A DNA stretch of 35,337 bases, from NCBI GenBank assembly GCA_020058225.1, contig JAGVEJ010000065.1, positions 1 through 35,337 of the forward strand. The letters are read 5' to 3'. Positions 16,816 to 24,947 of the stretch are shown here, one piece after another. Every line of letters starts with the position of its first letter. Positions within the stretch are counted from its first letter, which is position 1. The notes under the pieces were generated by a model that was not told where the DNA came from, did not search any database, and saw only the letters and a list, made by a program, of their open reading frames with translations. The stretch comes from Candidatus Zixiibacteriota bacterium. Lineage in GTDB: Bacteria > Zixibacteria > MSB-5A5 > GN15 > PGXB01. A program made the translations under genes and the position numbers.

Positions 16816-17420
16816 CTCTTATCGCCCCCCTTTTTTGTCTTCTTGGCGGCCGCTTCTTTCGGCATCGGGCGTTTCATTCCTGATTTCACTACAACCACCA
16901 CCTCTTTATCATCCTTTTCCTTCAATCTAACCAAAACCCGGTCATCTTTTGATGTCGGGATATTCTTCCCGACATAATCCGGCCGTATTGGCAATTCGCG
17001 ATGTCCGCGATCGATTAAAACCGCCAATTGAATGGAACGAGGGCGACCGAAATCAATAATTTGGTCCAAAGCGGCCCTGATAGTCCTACCGGTGAATAAA
17101 ACATCATCAACCAGTATGACATTGCGGTCAACAACATCAAAAAGAATTTCCGTCCGCTGAATAACAGGCTGATCTAATTTGGAATGGACATCATCACGAT
17201 AAAGATTGATATCCATCAAGCCTACCGGCACATCAATATTTTCAATCTGCTTGATTGCTTTGGCAATCCGTTTGGCAATATCCGCCCCGCGGCTCAGAAT
17301 TCCAATAAGCACCAAAGTCTCGGCGCCGCCATTTTTTTCTAATATTTCATGGGAAATTCGAGTAACAGCACGGGCAACTCCACGCTCATCGAGCACAGTT
17401 TCAATTTTCTCCTTGGCCAA
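16812..17420 (-). CDS. pyrR: PyrR, pyrimidine operon RNA-binding regulator / uracil phosphoribosyltransferase
   Basis: PyrR binds pyr leader RNA when UMP is high and lowers expression of the operon. It can also convert uracil and PRPP to UMP. The type I phosphoribosyltransferase fold is shown by the PRPP loop ILVDDVLFTGRT (103-114), SRGADIAKRI near 43-52 and VLIDRGHRELPIRPDYVGKNIPT. At 202 residues it is about 20 longer than usual. The excess is a Lys- and Ala-rich tail from residue 183, which may add RNA contacts (inference). The start is TTG, chosen because AAAGGAGG lies just upstream and the family start MxExx fits. The leader carries a matching PyrR-binding hairpin. Confidence 0.96.
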   Translation of the reverse strand: MAKEKIETVLDERGVARAVTRISHEILEKNGGAETLVLIGILSRGADIAKRIAKAIKQIENIDVPVGLMDINLYRDDVHSKLDQPVIQRTEILFDVVDRNVILVDDVLFTGRTIRAALDQIIDFGRPRSIQLAVLIDRGHRELPIRPDYVGKNIPTSKDDRVLVRLKEKDDKEVVVVVKSGMKRPMPKEAAAKKTKKGGDKR

Positions 17421-17464
17421 AATGCCTCCTTTAGGAATGAATATTTATTTCTTCATGCCTTTGA

Positions 17465-17533
17465 GGAAAAAATGAAATCTTTGAATTTATGCTGGTCTTA
17501 TTTTGCAACCGGTGGGTTCGTTTCATTTTTTCC
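17465..17533 (-). promoter_or_regulatory. 13-nt inverted repeat in the pyr leader, possible competing hairpin
   Basis: On the minus strand the arms GGAAAAAATGAAA (17533-17521) and TTTCATTTTTTCC (17477-17465) are perfect complements separated by 43 nt. The first two bases of the upstream arm are also the last two of the PyrR-binding hairpin. The two structures therefore share bases and could exclude one another. Its U-rich 3' arm ends about 45 nt before the pyrR start. Confidence 0.6.
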
Positions 17534-17564
17534 TTTAGCCGTTTCTCTGAACGGCCTTAAAAGG
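17532..17564 (-). promoter_or_regulatory. PyrR-binding RNA hairpin in the pyr leader
   Basis: Read on the minus strand, the element has a lower stem CCTTT/AAAGG (17564-17560 with 17536-17532), a 5' bulge TAAG facing a single T, and a perfect 6-bp upper stem GCCGTT/AACGGC. The hexaloop is CAGAGA (17549-17544). Known PyrR-binding RNAs share exactly this plan with a CNGNGA hexaloop and a purine-rich internal bulge. It begins about 10 nt after the predicted transcription start and about 110 nt before pyrR. Confidence 0.78.
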
Positions 17565-17579
17565 TTAAAAACCAAATCG

Positions 17580-17607
17580 ATTATATATATTTTGAGAAAT
17601 ACGTCAA
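17580..17607 (-). promoter_or_regulatory. Sigma-70 type promoter of the pyrRBC operon
   Basis: On the minus strand, TTGACG (17602-17607) is followed by a 16-bp spacer and a consensus TATAAT (17580-17585). The expected transcript starts near 17573, giving a leader of about 150 nt that contains the PyrR-binding hairpin. Confidence 0.8.
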
Positions 17608-17693
17608 GATATTTCTGCAATCCTAATACAATAATTTATAGTGCTTCACGGAAATATTATGATATCCGGCATAAGCAATGAATATTCCAGTAG

Positions 17694-19283
17694 TTAATGG
17701 ATGTCGGGGTGGGGTGTTTTACGCAATAATTCCAACTCACTCAGATATTTAACCTCTCCGAATTTCTCAATTTGGTATGCCACAGCCTCCGGCTGTGATA
17801 GATATGTGGAATAATCCATTGTTCTAAAAAAGTCCCCCTTGCTACATTGACAATCGAGTCTCCCTTCTTTTAATGCAATTATTTCATCAGCTATCTCGAA
17901 TATAATATTCCCATGATGTGAAACAATAATGATACCCTTACCTGACTCCTTAAGCCCCAGCGCCATTTTTTTGAAAAGACCAATTCCTTCATAATCCAAC
18001 CCGCAGGTCGGCTCATCAAAGAAAATAAAATCGGGATGCATTGATAATATTGCCCCAAAAGCCAGCCTTCTTTTTTCGCCTCCGGATAGAGTGAAGGGAT
18101 CACGGAATGCAAAAATGTCTTTATCCAAACCGATTAATTTATAGCTATTGTCTGCAATTTCATCAATTGCAGACAATCCAAGATTCTCAGGGCCAAAGCG
18201 AATTTCCTTTTCCACGGTATCGAGGAAAAATTGTCGTTCAGGATGTTGAAATGAAATGGCAATTCTCCCCGGTATCGGTTTAAAACCTGAATATTTGATG
18301 TCTCCATCTCTGGGCAAAAGCAATCCCGCTAAAACTTGAATGAGTGTGCTTTTGCCGCTTCCTGAAGGTCCTACCAAACCATATATAAGACCATTCGATA
18401 TTTGGAGATTGATATCTCTTATCGCCGGTTTATCTTGTTCATCATAAGCGAATGTAACATTGTTTAGATACATATATTTTTTATCAATTGATTTCTGAGT
18501 GGAATGGGGTACTTTTTCTCCACTATTTATCTGGGCCGCTGGATTTGACTTAATGCGATATTTTAATGGAACATCAATTCCAAATTTTAAACATCTATCC
18601 GCCTGCGAAAAAATTCTCTCAGGTTCGCCATCATCAATTATCTTCCCCTGATAAAGAACAACAATTCTATCATAAACAAGTGTGACATAGGAATATTGCG
18701 TAATTCGAATAACGGTTAAGTCCTTTTTATGTTCAATTAATCTGCCAATGGCATCGTTCAAGAGTTTCTTGCCTGATTCATCAAGGTATGAACCCGGCTC
18801 GTCAAAGATTAGTATTTCCGGATGAGCAATCATTACTGAGGCCAATGCCACCTTTTGCTTTTCTCCTCCGGAGAGATCGGAGGTCAATCTATTCCGCAAA
18901 TGAAATAATCCGAAGAAATCGAGTGTTTCATTTACACGCTCTCTGATTTCAGGATGTCCTACATTTTGATTTTCAAGAGTGAAGGCAACTTCCCTTTCAA
19001 CGGTTGTGGCAACCAATTGATTATCCGGATTTTGAAAAACCAATCCCACTCTTCTTTTCAGAATCCTGCTTTCATCTTCATTTGCAGGATCAAGGTCCAT
19101 TACAGATATTTTGCCCGAAGAAGGCTTGATTATACCATTCATAAGAAGCGCCAAGGTAGTTTTACCGGAACCATTATTACCGATAATGGCCAATTTCTCA
19201 CCCGCTGGAATTCGCAGGCTTATGCCGTCAATGGCCTTTACCCCATCAGGGTAGGTATATGTAACATCTTTGAATTCTATCAT
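17694..19283 (-). CDS. Tandem ABC ATPase, EcfA1-EcfA2-like fusion of an ECF-type transporter
   Basis: Two complete nucleotide-binding domains are joined in one 529-residue chain. Domain 1 has Walker A GNNGSGKT (35-42), the EcfA-type Q-loop FQNPDNQ, LSGGEKQ and Walker B ILIFDEP. Domain 2 has GPSGSGKS (305-312), FQHPERQ, LSGGEKR and FIFFDEP. FQNPDNQ and FQHPERQ are diagnostic of energy-coupling-factor (vitamin/metal uptake) ATPases, and fused pairs such as YkoD are known. In domain 1 the switch His is replaced by Gln196 (ITQYSY) and the D-loop reads GSYLDES, so that half may be weak in hydrolysis. Domain 2 keeps His456. No EcfT or substrate-binding membrane gene is adjacent, so the substrate is unknown. 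The ATG follows a terminator-like hairpin with almost no leader. Confidence 0.88.
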   Translation of the reverse strand: MIEFKDVTYTYPDGVKAIDGISLRIPAGEKLAIIGNNGSGKTTLALLMNGIIKPSSGKISVMDLDPANEDESRILKRRVGLVFQNPDNQLVATTVEREVAFTLENQNVGHPEIRERVNETLDFFGLFHLRNRLTSDLSGGEKQKVALASVMIAHPEILIFDEPGSYLDESGKKLLNDAIGRLIEHKKDLTVIRITQYSYVTLVYDRIVVLYQGKIIDDGEPERIFSQADRCLKFGIDVPLKYRIKSNPAAQINSGEKVPHSTQKSIDKKYMYLNNVTFAYDEQDKPAIRDINLQISNGLIYGLVGPSGSGKSTLIQVLAGLLLPRDGDIKYSGFKPIPGRIAISFQHPERQFFLDTVEKEIRFGPENLGLSAIDEIADNSYKLIGLDKDIFAFRDPFTLSGGEKRRLAFGAILSMHPDFIFFDEPTCGLDYEGIGLFKKMALGLKESGKGIIIVSHHGNIIFEIADEIIALKEGRLDCQCSKGDFFRTMDYSTYLSQPEAVAYQIEKFGEVKYLSELELLRKTPHPDIH

Positions 19284-19320
19284 AAAAAATCCGCCGTGGC
19301 TAATAAATGCCGACGGCGGA
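19284..19320 (-). terminator. Terminator hairpin after gcvPB, abutting the next start codon
   Basis: On the minus strand, CCGCCGT (19319-19313) and ACGGCGG (19297-19291) pair, and GGC/GCC extends the stem past a one-base bulge. A run of six T (after one A) follows immediately and touches the ATG of the tandem ATPase gene. It has full intrinsic-terminator form 22 nt after the gcvPB stop. Confidence 0.8.
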
Positions 19321-19342
19321 AATAGTCAATTAGATATATTAA

Positions 19343-20797
19343 TTAACCTTTATAGCAAACATCAAACTCTCGAGCGGCTTTAACCTCATCCAAACGGCGT
19401 ACCGGAGTGGTATAGGGCGCATGATGAAGTTTTTCGGAATCGCTTTCGGCCTCTTTGGAAATGGCAATCAATATTTTTCCAAACTCGTCAAGTGTTTCCC
19501 TGCTTTCTGTTTCAGTCGGCTCAATCATAAAAGCCTCCGGAACTATCAGAGGGAAATAGACCGTCGGCGCATGGAAACCATAATCCAAGAGACGCTTGGC
19601 AATATCAAGAGCCTTGGCTCCAAGCTTTTTCTGCCTACTGCAGGACAATACAAATTCATGCTGACAGGGCTGGTTGTATGGAATATCAAACTCATCTTTT
19701 AAAAGAGCCTTAAGATAATTGGCATTTATTATGGCATTTTCCGAAACCCGCTTCAAACCCTTGGCTCCTAATGTTCTGATATAAGCATAAGCCCTCAAAT
19801 CATTGGCGAAATTTCCGTAAAATGAGTGCAACCGCCCAATTGATTTCGGTCGATCATAATTAAGGAATAGGCGTCCATCGTCCGCATTTTTGGAGATAAT
19901 TGGCAGAGGCAGATAATCGGCGAGATTTTTCACCACGCCAACAGCGCCTGCGCCCGGCCCTCCGCCGCCGTGGGGAGTGGAGAAAGTTTTATGCAGGTTA
20001 AAATGCAGAATATCAAATCCTATCTTCCCGGGTTTGATAATACCAAGTTGCGCATTCAGATTGGCACCATCCATATAAAGCAATGCCCCTGCGGAATGAA
20101 TAACCTCTGCGATTTTTTCGATTTCCGATTCAAACAATCCAAGCGTATTGGGATTGGTTAGCATCAAAGCCGCGGTCTCATTATCAATTGCGGAGGCCAC
20201 TGATTCTGGAGAAATAATTCCCCTTTCATTCGATTTGATCTGCACCGTTTCATATCCCGCCATACTTACAGAAGCCGGATTTGTCCCATGGGCCGAATCA
20301 GGAATAAGCACCTTCTTCCGGACATTTCCCTTATCCCTATGATATGCGCGAATGATTAATAAACCGGCAAATTCCCCTTGAGCGCCGGCAACCGGCTGAA
20401 GAGACATGGCATCAAATCCCGATATCTCCTTCAGATACTCCTCCAGTTCATACATTATCTCCAGGGAACCGAGAGCCGTTCTGCATGGCGACAGAGGATG
20501 CTGGTGGACAAACCCTTCAATCGATGCCGCTTTTTCATTGAGCTTGGGATTATATTTCATGGTACATGAACCAAGCGGATAAAATCCCTTATCAATATGA
20601 TGATTCTTCACAGAAAGGCCAATATAATGACGCATTACCTCACCTTCGGTTATTTCCGGCAAAAGGGCGTCATTTTTTCGGCGATATTTTTCGGGAATCA
20701 ATGCCATTAAATCTTTCTCGGACTGAGAGATCTCAGGTAAAATCCCGCCGCCACGCCCCGGCTGGGATTTTTCATAAATCAATATCTTTTCATTCAT
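19343..20797 (-). CDS. gcvPB: Glycine dehydrogenase (decarboxylating), subunit 2
   Basis: This is the PLP-bearing half of the split P protein of the glycine cleavage system. It decarboxylates glycine and passes the aminomethyl group to lipoyl-GcvH. The 484 residues match the subunit 2 family. Visible blocks are GFYPLGSCTMKYNPK, SLQPVAGAQGE, DSAHGTNPAS, and the cofactor lysine Lys270 in LHKTFSTPHGGGGPGAG. It is separated from gcvPA by a lipoprotein gene with which it is closely spaced (14 nt). A strong terminator hairpin follows it. Confidence 0.97.
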   Translation of the reverse strand: MNEKILIYEKSQPGRGGGILPEISQSEKDLMALIPEKYRRKNDALLPEITEGEVMRHYIGLSVKNHHIDKGFYPLGSCTMKYNPKLNEKAASIEGFVHQHPLSPCRTALGSLEIMYELEEYLKEISGFDAMSLQPVAGAQGEFAGLLIIRAYHRDKGNVRKKVLIPDSAHGTNPASVSMAGYETVQIKSNERGIISPESVASAIDNETAALMLTNPNTLGLFESEIEKIAEVIHSAGALLYMDGANLNAQLGIIKPGKIGFDILHFNLHKTFSTPHGGGGPGAGAVGVVKNLADYLPLPIISKNADDGRLFLNYDRPKSIGRLHSFYGNFANDLRAYAYIRTLGAKGLKRVSENAIINANYLKALLKDEFDIPYNQPCQHEFVLSCSRQKKLGAKALDIAKRLLDYGFHAPTVYFPLIVPEAFMIEPTETESRETLDEFGKILIAISKEAESDSEKLHHAPYTTPVRRLDEVKAAREFDVCYKG

Positions 20798-20811
20798 ATA
20801 TAAATAACAAA

Positions 20812-21708
20812 CTACTTTGTTGTACTATCCGGTGGTGGTGGATTTTTTAATTTTTCTATCTGCTGATTTGCATAAGACGTATCCGGGCTATCCGGATGAT
20901 TCTTCACCCACTCCTCAAAAGCCTTAATAGCCGCCGTGGTATCTCCTTTTTGTCTGTGCACAATGGCCATCCAAAGTTCAGCATCAACAGATTGCTCGGT
21001 CCCGGGGAATTTCTCCATGATTTTCTTAAATTCTCCCACGGCGTCATCATAGTTTTTGGCGCGTCTTTTTATGTCGGCAATGCTCATTATGGCATCAATG
21101 GTAAATCCCTCTTTATTATCCGGATCGCCTTGAATAACTTTTGAGAAATATCCTTCAGCTTTTTCCGGCATCCCTCTATCGGCATACTTCTCGCCTATGC
21201 GCATATTGACTTCATTACCGGCCGCCGAATCGGCCAACTTCAGGAAATAGTCAAGCGTCTGAATCCCTTTAAGATAATTATCTATGGTTGCCGTGAATTC
21301 TTCCGGAGGAAGATACCCGCCGATACGATCAATTTCGGTACCATCAGCATTAAGAAGAATGACTGTTGGGAATCCCTGAACGGAATACTTCCTTGCCGTT
21401 GCAGTATCTACCTCGGCATTAATTTTGGCAAATACGATATTCTGCGACATGGCAATAACTGCTGAATCAATAAATGTAACCGTATCAAGCCGTTTGCACC
21501 ATGTACACCAATCAGTATAAAAATCAATAATCACTTTCTGATTTTTCTGCTGGGCTTGACTCATGGCTGTTTGATAATCAACCGCAAAATTAATTTGCGT
21601 GGGCGCAACGATAGGTTCTTCCTTCTTGCCACATCCGGCCAATATTCCTAGTATAATTATGGGAATAAAGACTGCGAGTAAAAGCGAATTCTGACTTTTC
21701 CTTTTCAT
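20812..21708 (-). CDS. Thioredoxin-fold lipoprotein with TPR repeats
   Basis: This is a secreted, lipid-anchored protein. The ATG at 21708 is chosen over a TTG five codons upstream because GGAGA lies at the right distance before it. The 298 residues start with a lipoprotein signal ending in LAGC (Cys26). A thioredoxin-like domain of about 110 residues follows, with active site WCTWC (Cys68, Cys71) and the cis-Pro segment GFPTVILL. Three TPR-like helices pairs occupy about 155-290. It resembles DUF255/TlpA-like thiol proteins that keep extracytoplasmic cysteines reduced or correct disulfides. Placement between gcvPA and gcvPB is odd, since glycine cleavage is cytoplasmic, and no direct partner can be named. 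Confidence 0.88.
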   Translation of the reverse strand: MKRKSQNSLLLAVFIPIIILGILAGCGKKEEPIVAPTQINFAVDYQTAMSQAQQKNQKVIIDFYTDWCTWCKRLDTVTFIDSAVIAMSQNIVFAKINAEVDTATARKYSVQGFPTVILLNADGTEIDRIGGYLPPEEFTATIDNYLKGIQTLDYFLKLADSAAGNEVNMRIGEKYADRGMPEKAEGYFSKVIQGDPDNKEGFTIDAIMSIADIKRRAKNYDDAVGEFKKIMEKFPGTEQSVDAELWMAIVHRQKGDTTAAIKAFEEWVKNHPDSPDTSYANQQIEKLKNPPPPDSTTK

Positions 21709-21763
21709 TGTTTCTCCAATCAATTAAATAATCTTTCTGAAATCCTTTTCATGAATATCCTGT

Positions 21764-23098
21764 CTAAAAATCCTTCAGCGATTTAACTAACATATTGATT
21801 TCCTCGTCCGTTCTCTTTTCGGTTACCGCCATTAACAAACCATCTTTCATATTTGGATAGAATCTACCCAAATCAATGCCGGGAAGAACCTCATGTTTGT
21901 TGATACAATTTTCAATAATATTTTTGGCGGGAACCGGTGTTTTTATGGCAATTTCTCTGATATAATTTCCGGCAAAATAGGGCTTATATCCGACTATCAT
22001 GGAAATTGCACTGACGGCCTTATGGGTTTTTTCCATGGAAAGCAAAGCGACTCTTTTCAGGCCAACCTTTCCCAAAAGTGATAAATATACTGTGGCAGTT
22101 GTTGCGCATAATGCTTGGTTGGTGCAAATATTCGAAGTTGCCTTTTCTCTCCGGATATGTTGCTCGCGAGTCTGTAATGTTAAAACAAATCCGGGGTTCC
22201 CGGCTTCATCAACTGTCCGCGCCACAATGCGTCCCGGGAGTAGACGCATCAGTTCTCTTTTGGCCGCAAAAAATCCAAGCAGGGGCCCGCCAAAATTGAG
22301 AGGAATGCCAAGGGGCTGGCCTTCCCCTATGGCAATATCGGCGCCGCATTCTGCAGGTGATTTTAAGAGAGCCGCCGAAATCGGATCAACGGCCGTTATC
22401 ATCAATCCGCCAACCCTATGTATCATTTCCGCGACAACTTCGACATTCTCAATTAAACCAAAGAAATTGGGTTGTGACAGAACCACCCCTGCAATACTAT
22501 CGCCAATAAGCTCTTTTAAACGGTCATAGTCTGTTAAGCCATCTCGTGATGGGACAATAACAATTTCGATTTTAAGACCGGAGAGATAGGTTTTAATGAC
22601 GTCACGAAATAGCGGATTGATAGTTTCCGAAATTAATATTCTGTTCCGTTTTGTATGATTTATGGCAAGATGAACAGCCTCCGCGGCCGCCGAAGCGCCA
22701 TCATACATCGATGCGTTGGCTATATCCATTCCGGTTAGGCGGCAAATATGCGTCTGAAATTCATAAATTGCCTGCAAAGTACCTTGTGCCACTTCGGCCT
22801 GATAAGGCGTATATGCCGTCACAAACTCCGGTCGGCTTAAAATCGTACCCACGGCTGAAGGGATAAAATGGTCGTAAACTCCACCGCCCGCAAATATAGC
22901 CAACTCAGATTTATTTTTTCGTGAAATGATTTCCATTTCCCGAAGTAGGTCCATTTCGGACAACGGCGCCGGTAAATCCAATAATTTATTCAAGCGGACA
23001 TTCTGAGGTACCGGAATGAGCAATTCATCGAAGCTTTTGACCCCGATTTTTTCAAGCATCAATCGGCGGTCATTATCGGTATTTGGAATATATGGCAT
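21764..23098 (-). CDS. gcvPA: Glycine dehydrogenase (decarboxylating), subunit 1
   Basis: This is the non-PLP half of the split P protein, which forms a tetramer with subunit 2. The 444 residues begin MPYIPNTDNDRRLMLEKIGV, as is typical of subunit 1. They contain FAGGGVYDHFIPSAV, TAYTPYQAEVAQGTLQAI and the NASMYDGASAAAEAV segment, all highly conserved. It starts 17 nt after gcvH. Split P proteins occur in Firmicutes, Thermotogae, Archaea and many candidate phyla, in contrast to the single 950-residue GcvP of E. coli. Confidence 0.97.
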   Translation of the reverse strand: MPYIPNTDNDRRLMLEKIGVKSFDELLIPVPQNVRLNKLLDLPAPLSEMDLLREMEIISRKNKSELAIFAGGGVYDHFIPSAVGTILSRPEFVTAYTPYQAEVAQGTLQAIYEFQTHICRLTGMDIANASMYDGASAAAEAVHLAINHTKRNRILISETINPLFRDVIKTYLSGLKIEIVIVPSRDGLTDYDRLKELIGDSIAGVVLSQPNFFGLIENVEVVAEMIHRVGGLMITAVDPISAALLKSPAECGADIAIGEGQPLGIPLNFGGPLLGFFAAKRELMRLLPGRIVARTVDEAGNPGFVLTLQTREQHIRREKATSNICTNQALCATTATVYLSLLGKVGLKRVALLSMEKTHKAVSAISMIVGYKPYFAGNYIREIAIKTPVPAKNIIENCINKHEVLPGIDLGRFYPNMKDGLLMAVTEKRTDEEINMLVKSLKDF

Positions 23099-23115
23099 AT
23101 TACAAATTCAATTTC

Positions 23116-23493
23116 CTATCCAATTAGTTTCTGATAAGCGTCGGGGGATACTAATTTATCCACTTCGGTGGGATCATTTATTTTTATTTTGATCATCCAA
23201 CCCGCGTTATAGGGGTCATTATTTATGGACATCGGTTCACCCTCAAGTGCGGCATTTATTTCCACAACTTCGCCGGATACCGGCGCAAAAAGTTCGGATA
23301 CGGCCTTAACAGCTTCAATGGTGCCGAAAGATTGCATGGCCTTGACTTCGGTCCCGATGGCAGGAAGCTCGACAAAGACAATATCGCCAAGCTCACCCTG
23401 AGCATAATCGGTAATGCCGATGGTGGCAACATTGCCGTCCAACAACACCCATTCATGTTCAGATGTATATCTGAGATTTCCAGGAATATTCAA
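23116..23493 (-). CDS. gcvH: Glycine cleavage system H protein
   Basis: This is the small lipoyl carrier that shuttles the aminomethyl group between the P, T and L proteins. The 125 residues match the family length. The N-terminal YTSEHEWV motif, GITDYAQGELGDIVFVELP, and the lipoylation site Lys63 in GTIEAVKAVSELFAPVSG are all present. It starts 15 nt after accC and stops 17 nt before gcvPA. No gcvT or lipoylation gene is in the window, so those functions must be encoded elsewhere. Confidence 0.98.
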   Translation of the reverse strand: MNIPGNLRYTSEHEWVLLDGNVATIGITDYAQGELGDIVFVELPAIGTEVKAMQSFGTIEAVKAVSELFAPVSGEVVEINAALEGEPMSINNDPYNAGWMIKIKINDPTEVDKLVSPDAYQKLIG

Positions 23494-23508
23494 AGAACAC
23501 CTCCATTA

Positions 23509-24906
23509 TTATTTATTTTCATCAACCGTCTTCACTGATGGCAAATCGTTCCGCTTCGGATCCTCAAAAATTTTCTGAATGAAGGAAGTGTCGAAATTCC
23601 CTGCAATGAAATCGGGATGATTGAATATTTTCTTATGAAATCCGATGGTGGTCGGAATTCCTTCTATAATGAATTCTTCCAATGCATATTTCATTTTATC
23701 TATTGCCTCGCGTCGAGTGCGTGCCTTTACGATAAGTTTGGCAATCATTGAATCATAATAAGGTGGAATTTGGTATTTCGCATAGGCCGCGGTATCGACC
23801 CTAACGCCATGCCCGCCGGGGCTATGAAATGAAGTAATTTCACCCGGTGCAGGGCGAAAATCTTTTTCGGGATCTTCCGCATTTATTCTGCACTCAATAG
23901 CATGCCATTTCATAACAATATCTTCTTGCCGATATCGCAACTTCTCTCCAGCCGCCACACGAATCTGTTCCTTTACCAAGTCAATCTCTGTTGATTCTTC
24001 CGTTATAGGATGTTCAACCTGAATACGGGTATTCATTTCCATAAAATAATAATGTAGGTCGGCATCAACGAGAAATTCAATTGTTCCCGCCCCAAGATAT
24101 TGGATGGTCGAAGCTCCAAGCACCGCTGTTCGCCCCATAATGTTTCTCATCTCAGGAGTAATAAGCGGCGATGGACATTCCTCCACCAACTTTTGGTGCC
24201 TTCTTTGAATACTACAATCCCTTTCTCCAAAGTGGACGATATTGCCATAAGCATCGCCCATTATTTGAATTTCAACATGATGCGGATTCAATATTGCTTT
24301 TTCCATATAGACATCGGGATTTTTAAATGACGCCTCCGCTTCGACACGCGCAATCTGGAAGTTGGTAATCAATTCGTCCTCGTCTCGACAAAGACGCATT
24401 CCCTTGCCGCCGCCACCCGCGACGGCCTTTATCATTATCGGATAGCCGATTCCGGCCGCGATTGTTTTGGCCTCCTCAATGGAAGAAACCACTCCATCAG
24501 AACCGGGAATGACCGGAATGCCGGCATTTTTCATGGTTTGTTTGGCAATATTCTTATCCCCCATTTTGCGAATCATTTCCGGCGTTGGGCCGATAAAAGT
24601 AATTCCGCAAGATTCACAGATTTCAGCAAACTCGGCATTTTCCGCAAGAAAACCATAACCGGGATGGATGGCATCAGAATTGGTTATTTCGGCGGCAGAG
24701 ATAATTCTCTTGGCATCAAGATAACTTAAGCTGGCAGGGGCGGGACCAATACAAACATCCTCATCGGCAAAGCGAACATGTAGAGAAGCCCGGTCAGCCT
24801 CGCTATAAACTGCAACCGTCTTTATTCCAAGTTCTCGGCAGGCTCGGATAACCCGCAGGGCAATTTCGCCACGGTTGGCAATTAAAATTTTCTTAAACAA
24901 AGTCAA
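23509..24906 (-). CDS. accC: Acetyl-CoA carboxylase, biotin carboxylase subunit
   Basis: This ATP-grasp enzyme carboxylates the biotin on BCCP using bicarbonate. It starts with the biotin carboxylase N-terminal fold ([23 protein letters not shown]). The Gly-rich ATP loop reads [12 protein letters not shown]. It also has [36 protein letters not shown] and the [10 protein letters not shown] motif. At 465 residues it has a charged tail about 15 residues longer than the E. coli protein. In most bacteria accC directly follows accB, but here pilT separates them. The start is 41 nt after pilT and the stop 15 nt before gcvH. Confidence 0.97.
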   Translation of the reverse strand: MTLFKKILIANRGEIALRVIRACRELGIKTVAVYSEADRASLHVRFADEDVCIGPAPASLSYLDAKRIISAAEITNSDAIHPGYGFLAENAEFAEICESCGITFIGPTPEMIRKMGDKNIAKQTMKNAGIPVIPGSDGVVSSIEEAKTIAAGIGYPIMIKAVAGGGGKGMRLCRDEDELITNFQIARVEAEASFKNPDVYMEKAILNPHHVEIQIMGDAYGNIVHFGERDCSIQRRHQKLVEECPSPLITPEMRNIMGRTAVLGASTIQYLGAGTIEFLVDADLHYYFMEMNTRIQVEHPITEESTEIDLVKEQIRVAAGEKLRYRQEDIVMKWHAIECRINAEDPEKDFRPAPGEITSFHSPGGHGVRVDTAAYAKYQIPPYYDSMIAKLIVKARTRREAIDKMKYALEEFIIEGIPTTIGFHKKIFNHPDFIAGNFDTSFIQKIFEDPKRNDLPSVKTVDENK

Positions 24907-24947
24907 TCCTATTTAAATATTTCTTCCAATAATATAAAAACCATAGA

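Noticed and set aside
23494-23508. Glycine riboswitch expected upstream of the gcv genes
   Set aside because: Only 15 nt separate accC and gcvH, and none of the nearby gaps is large enough for an aptamer.
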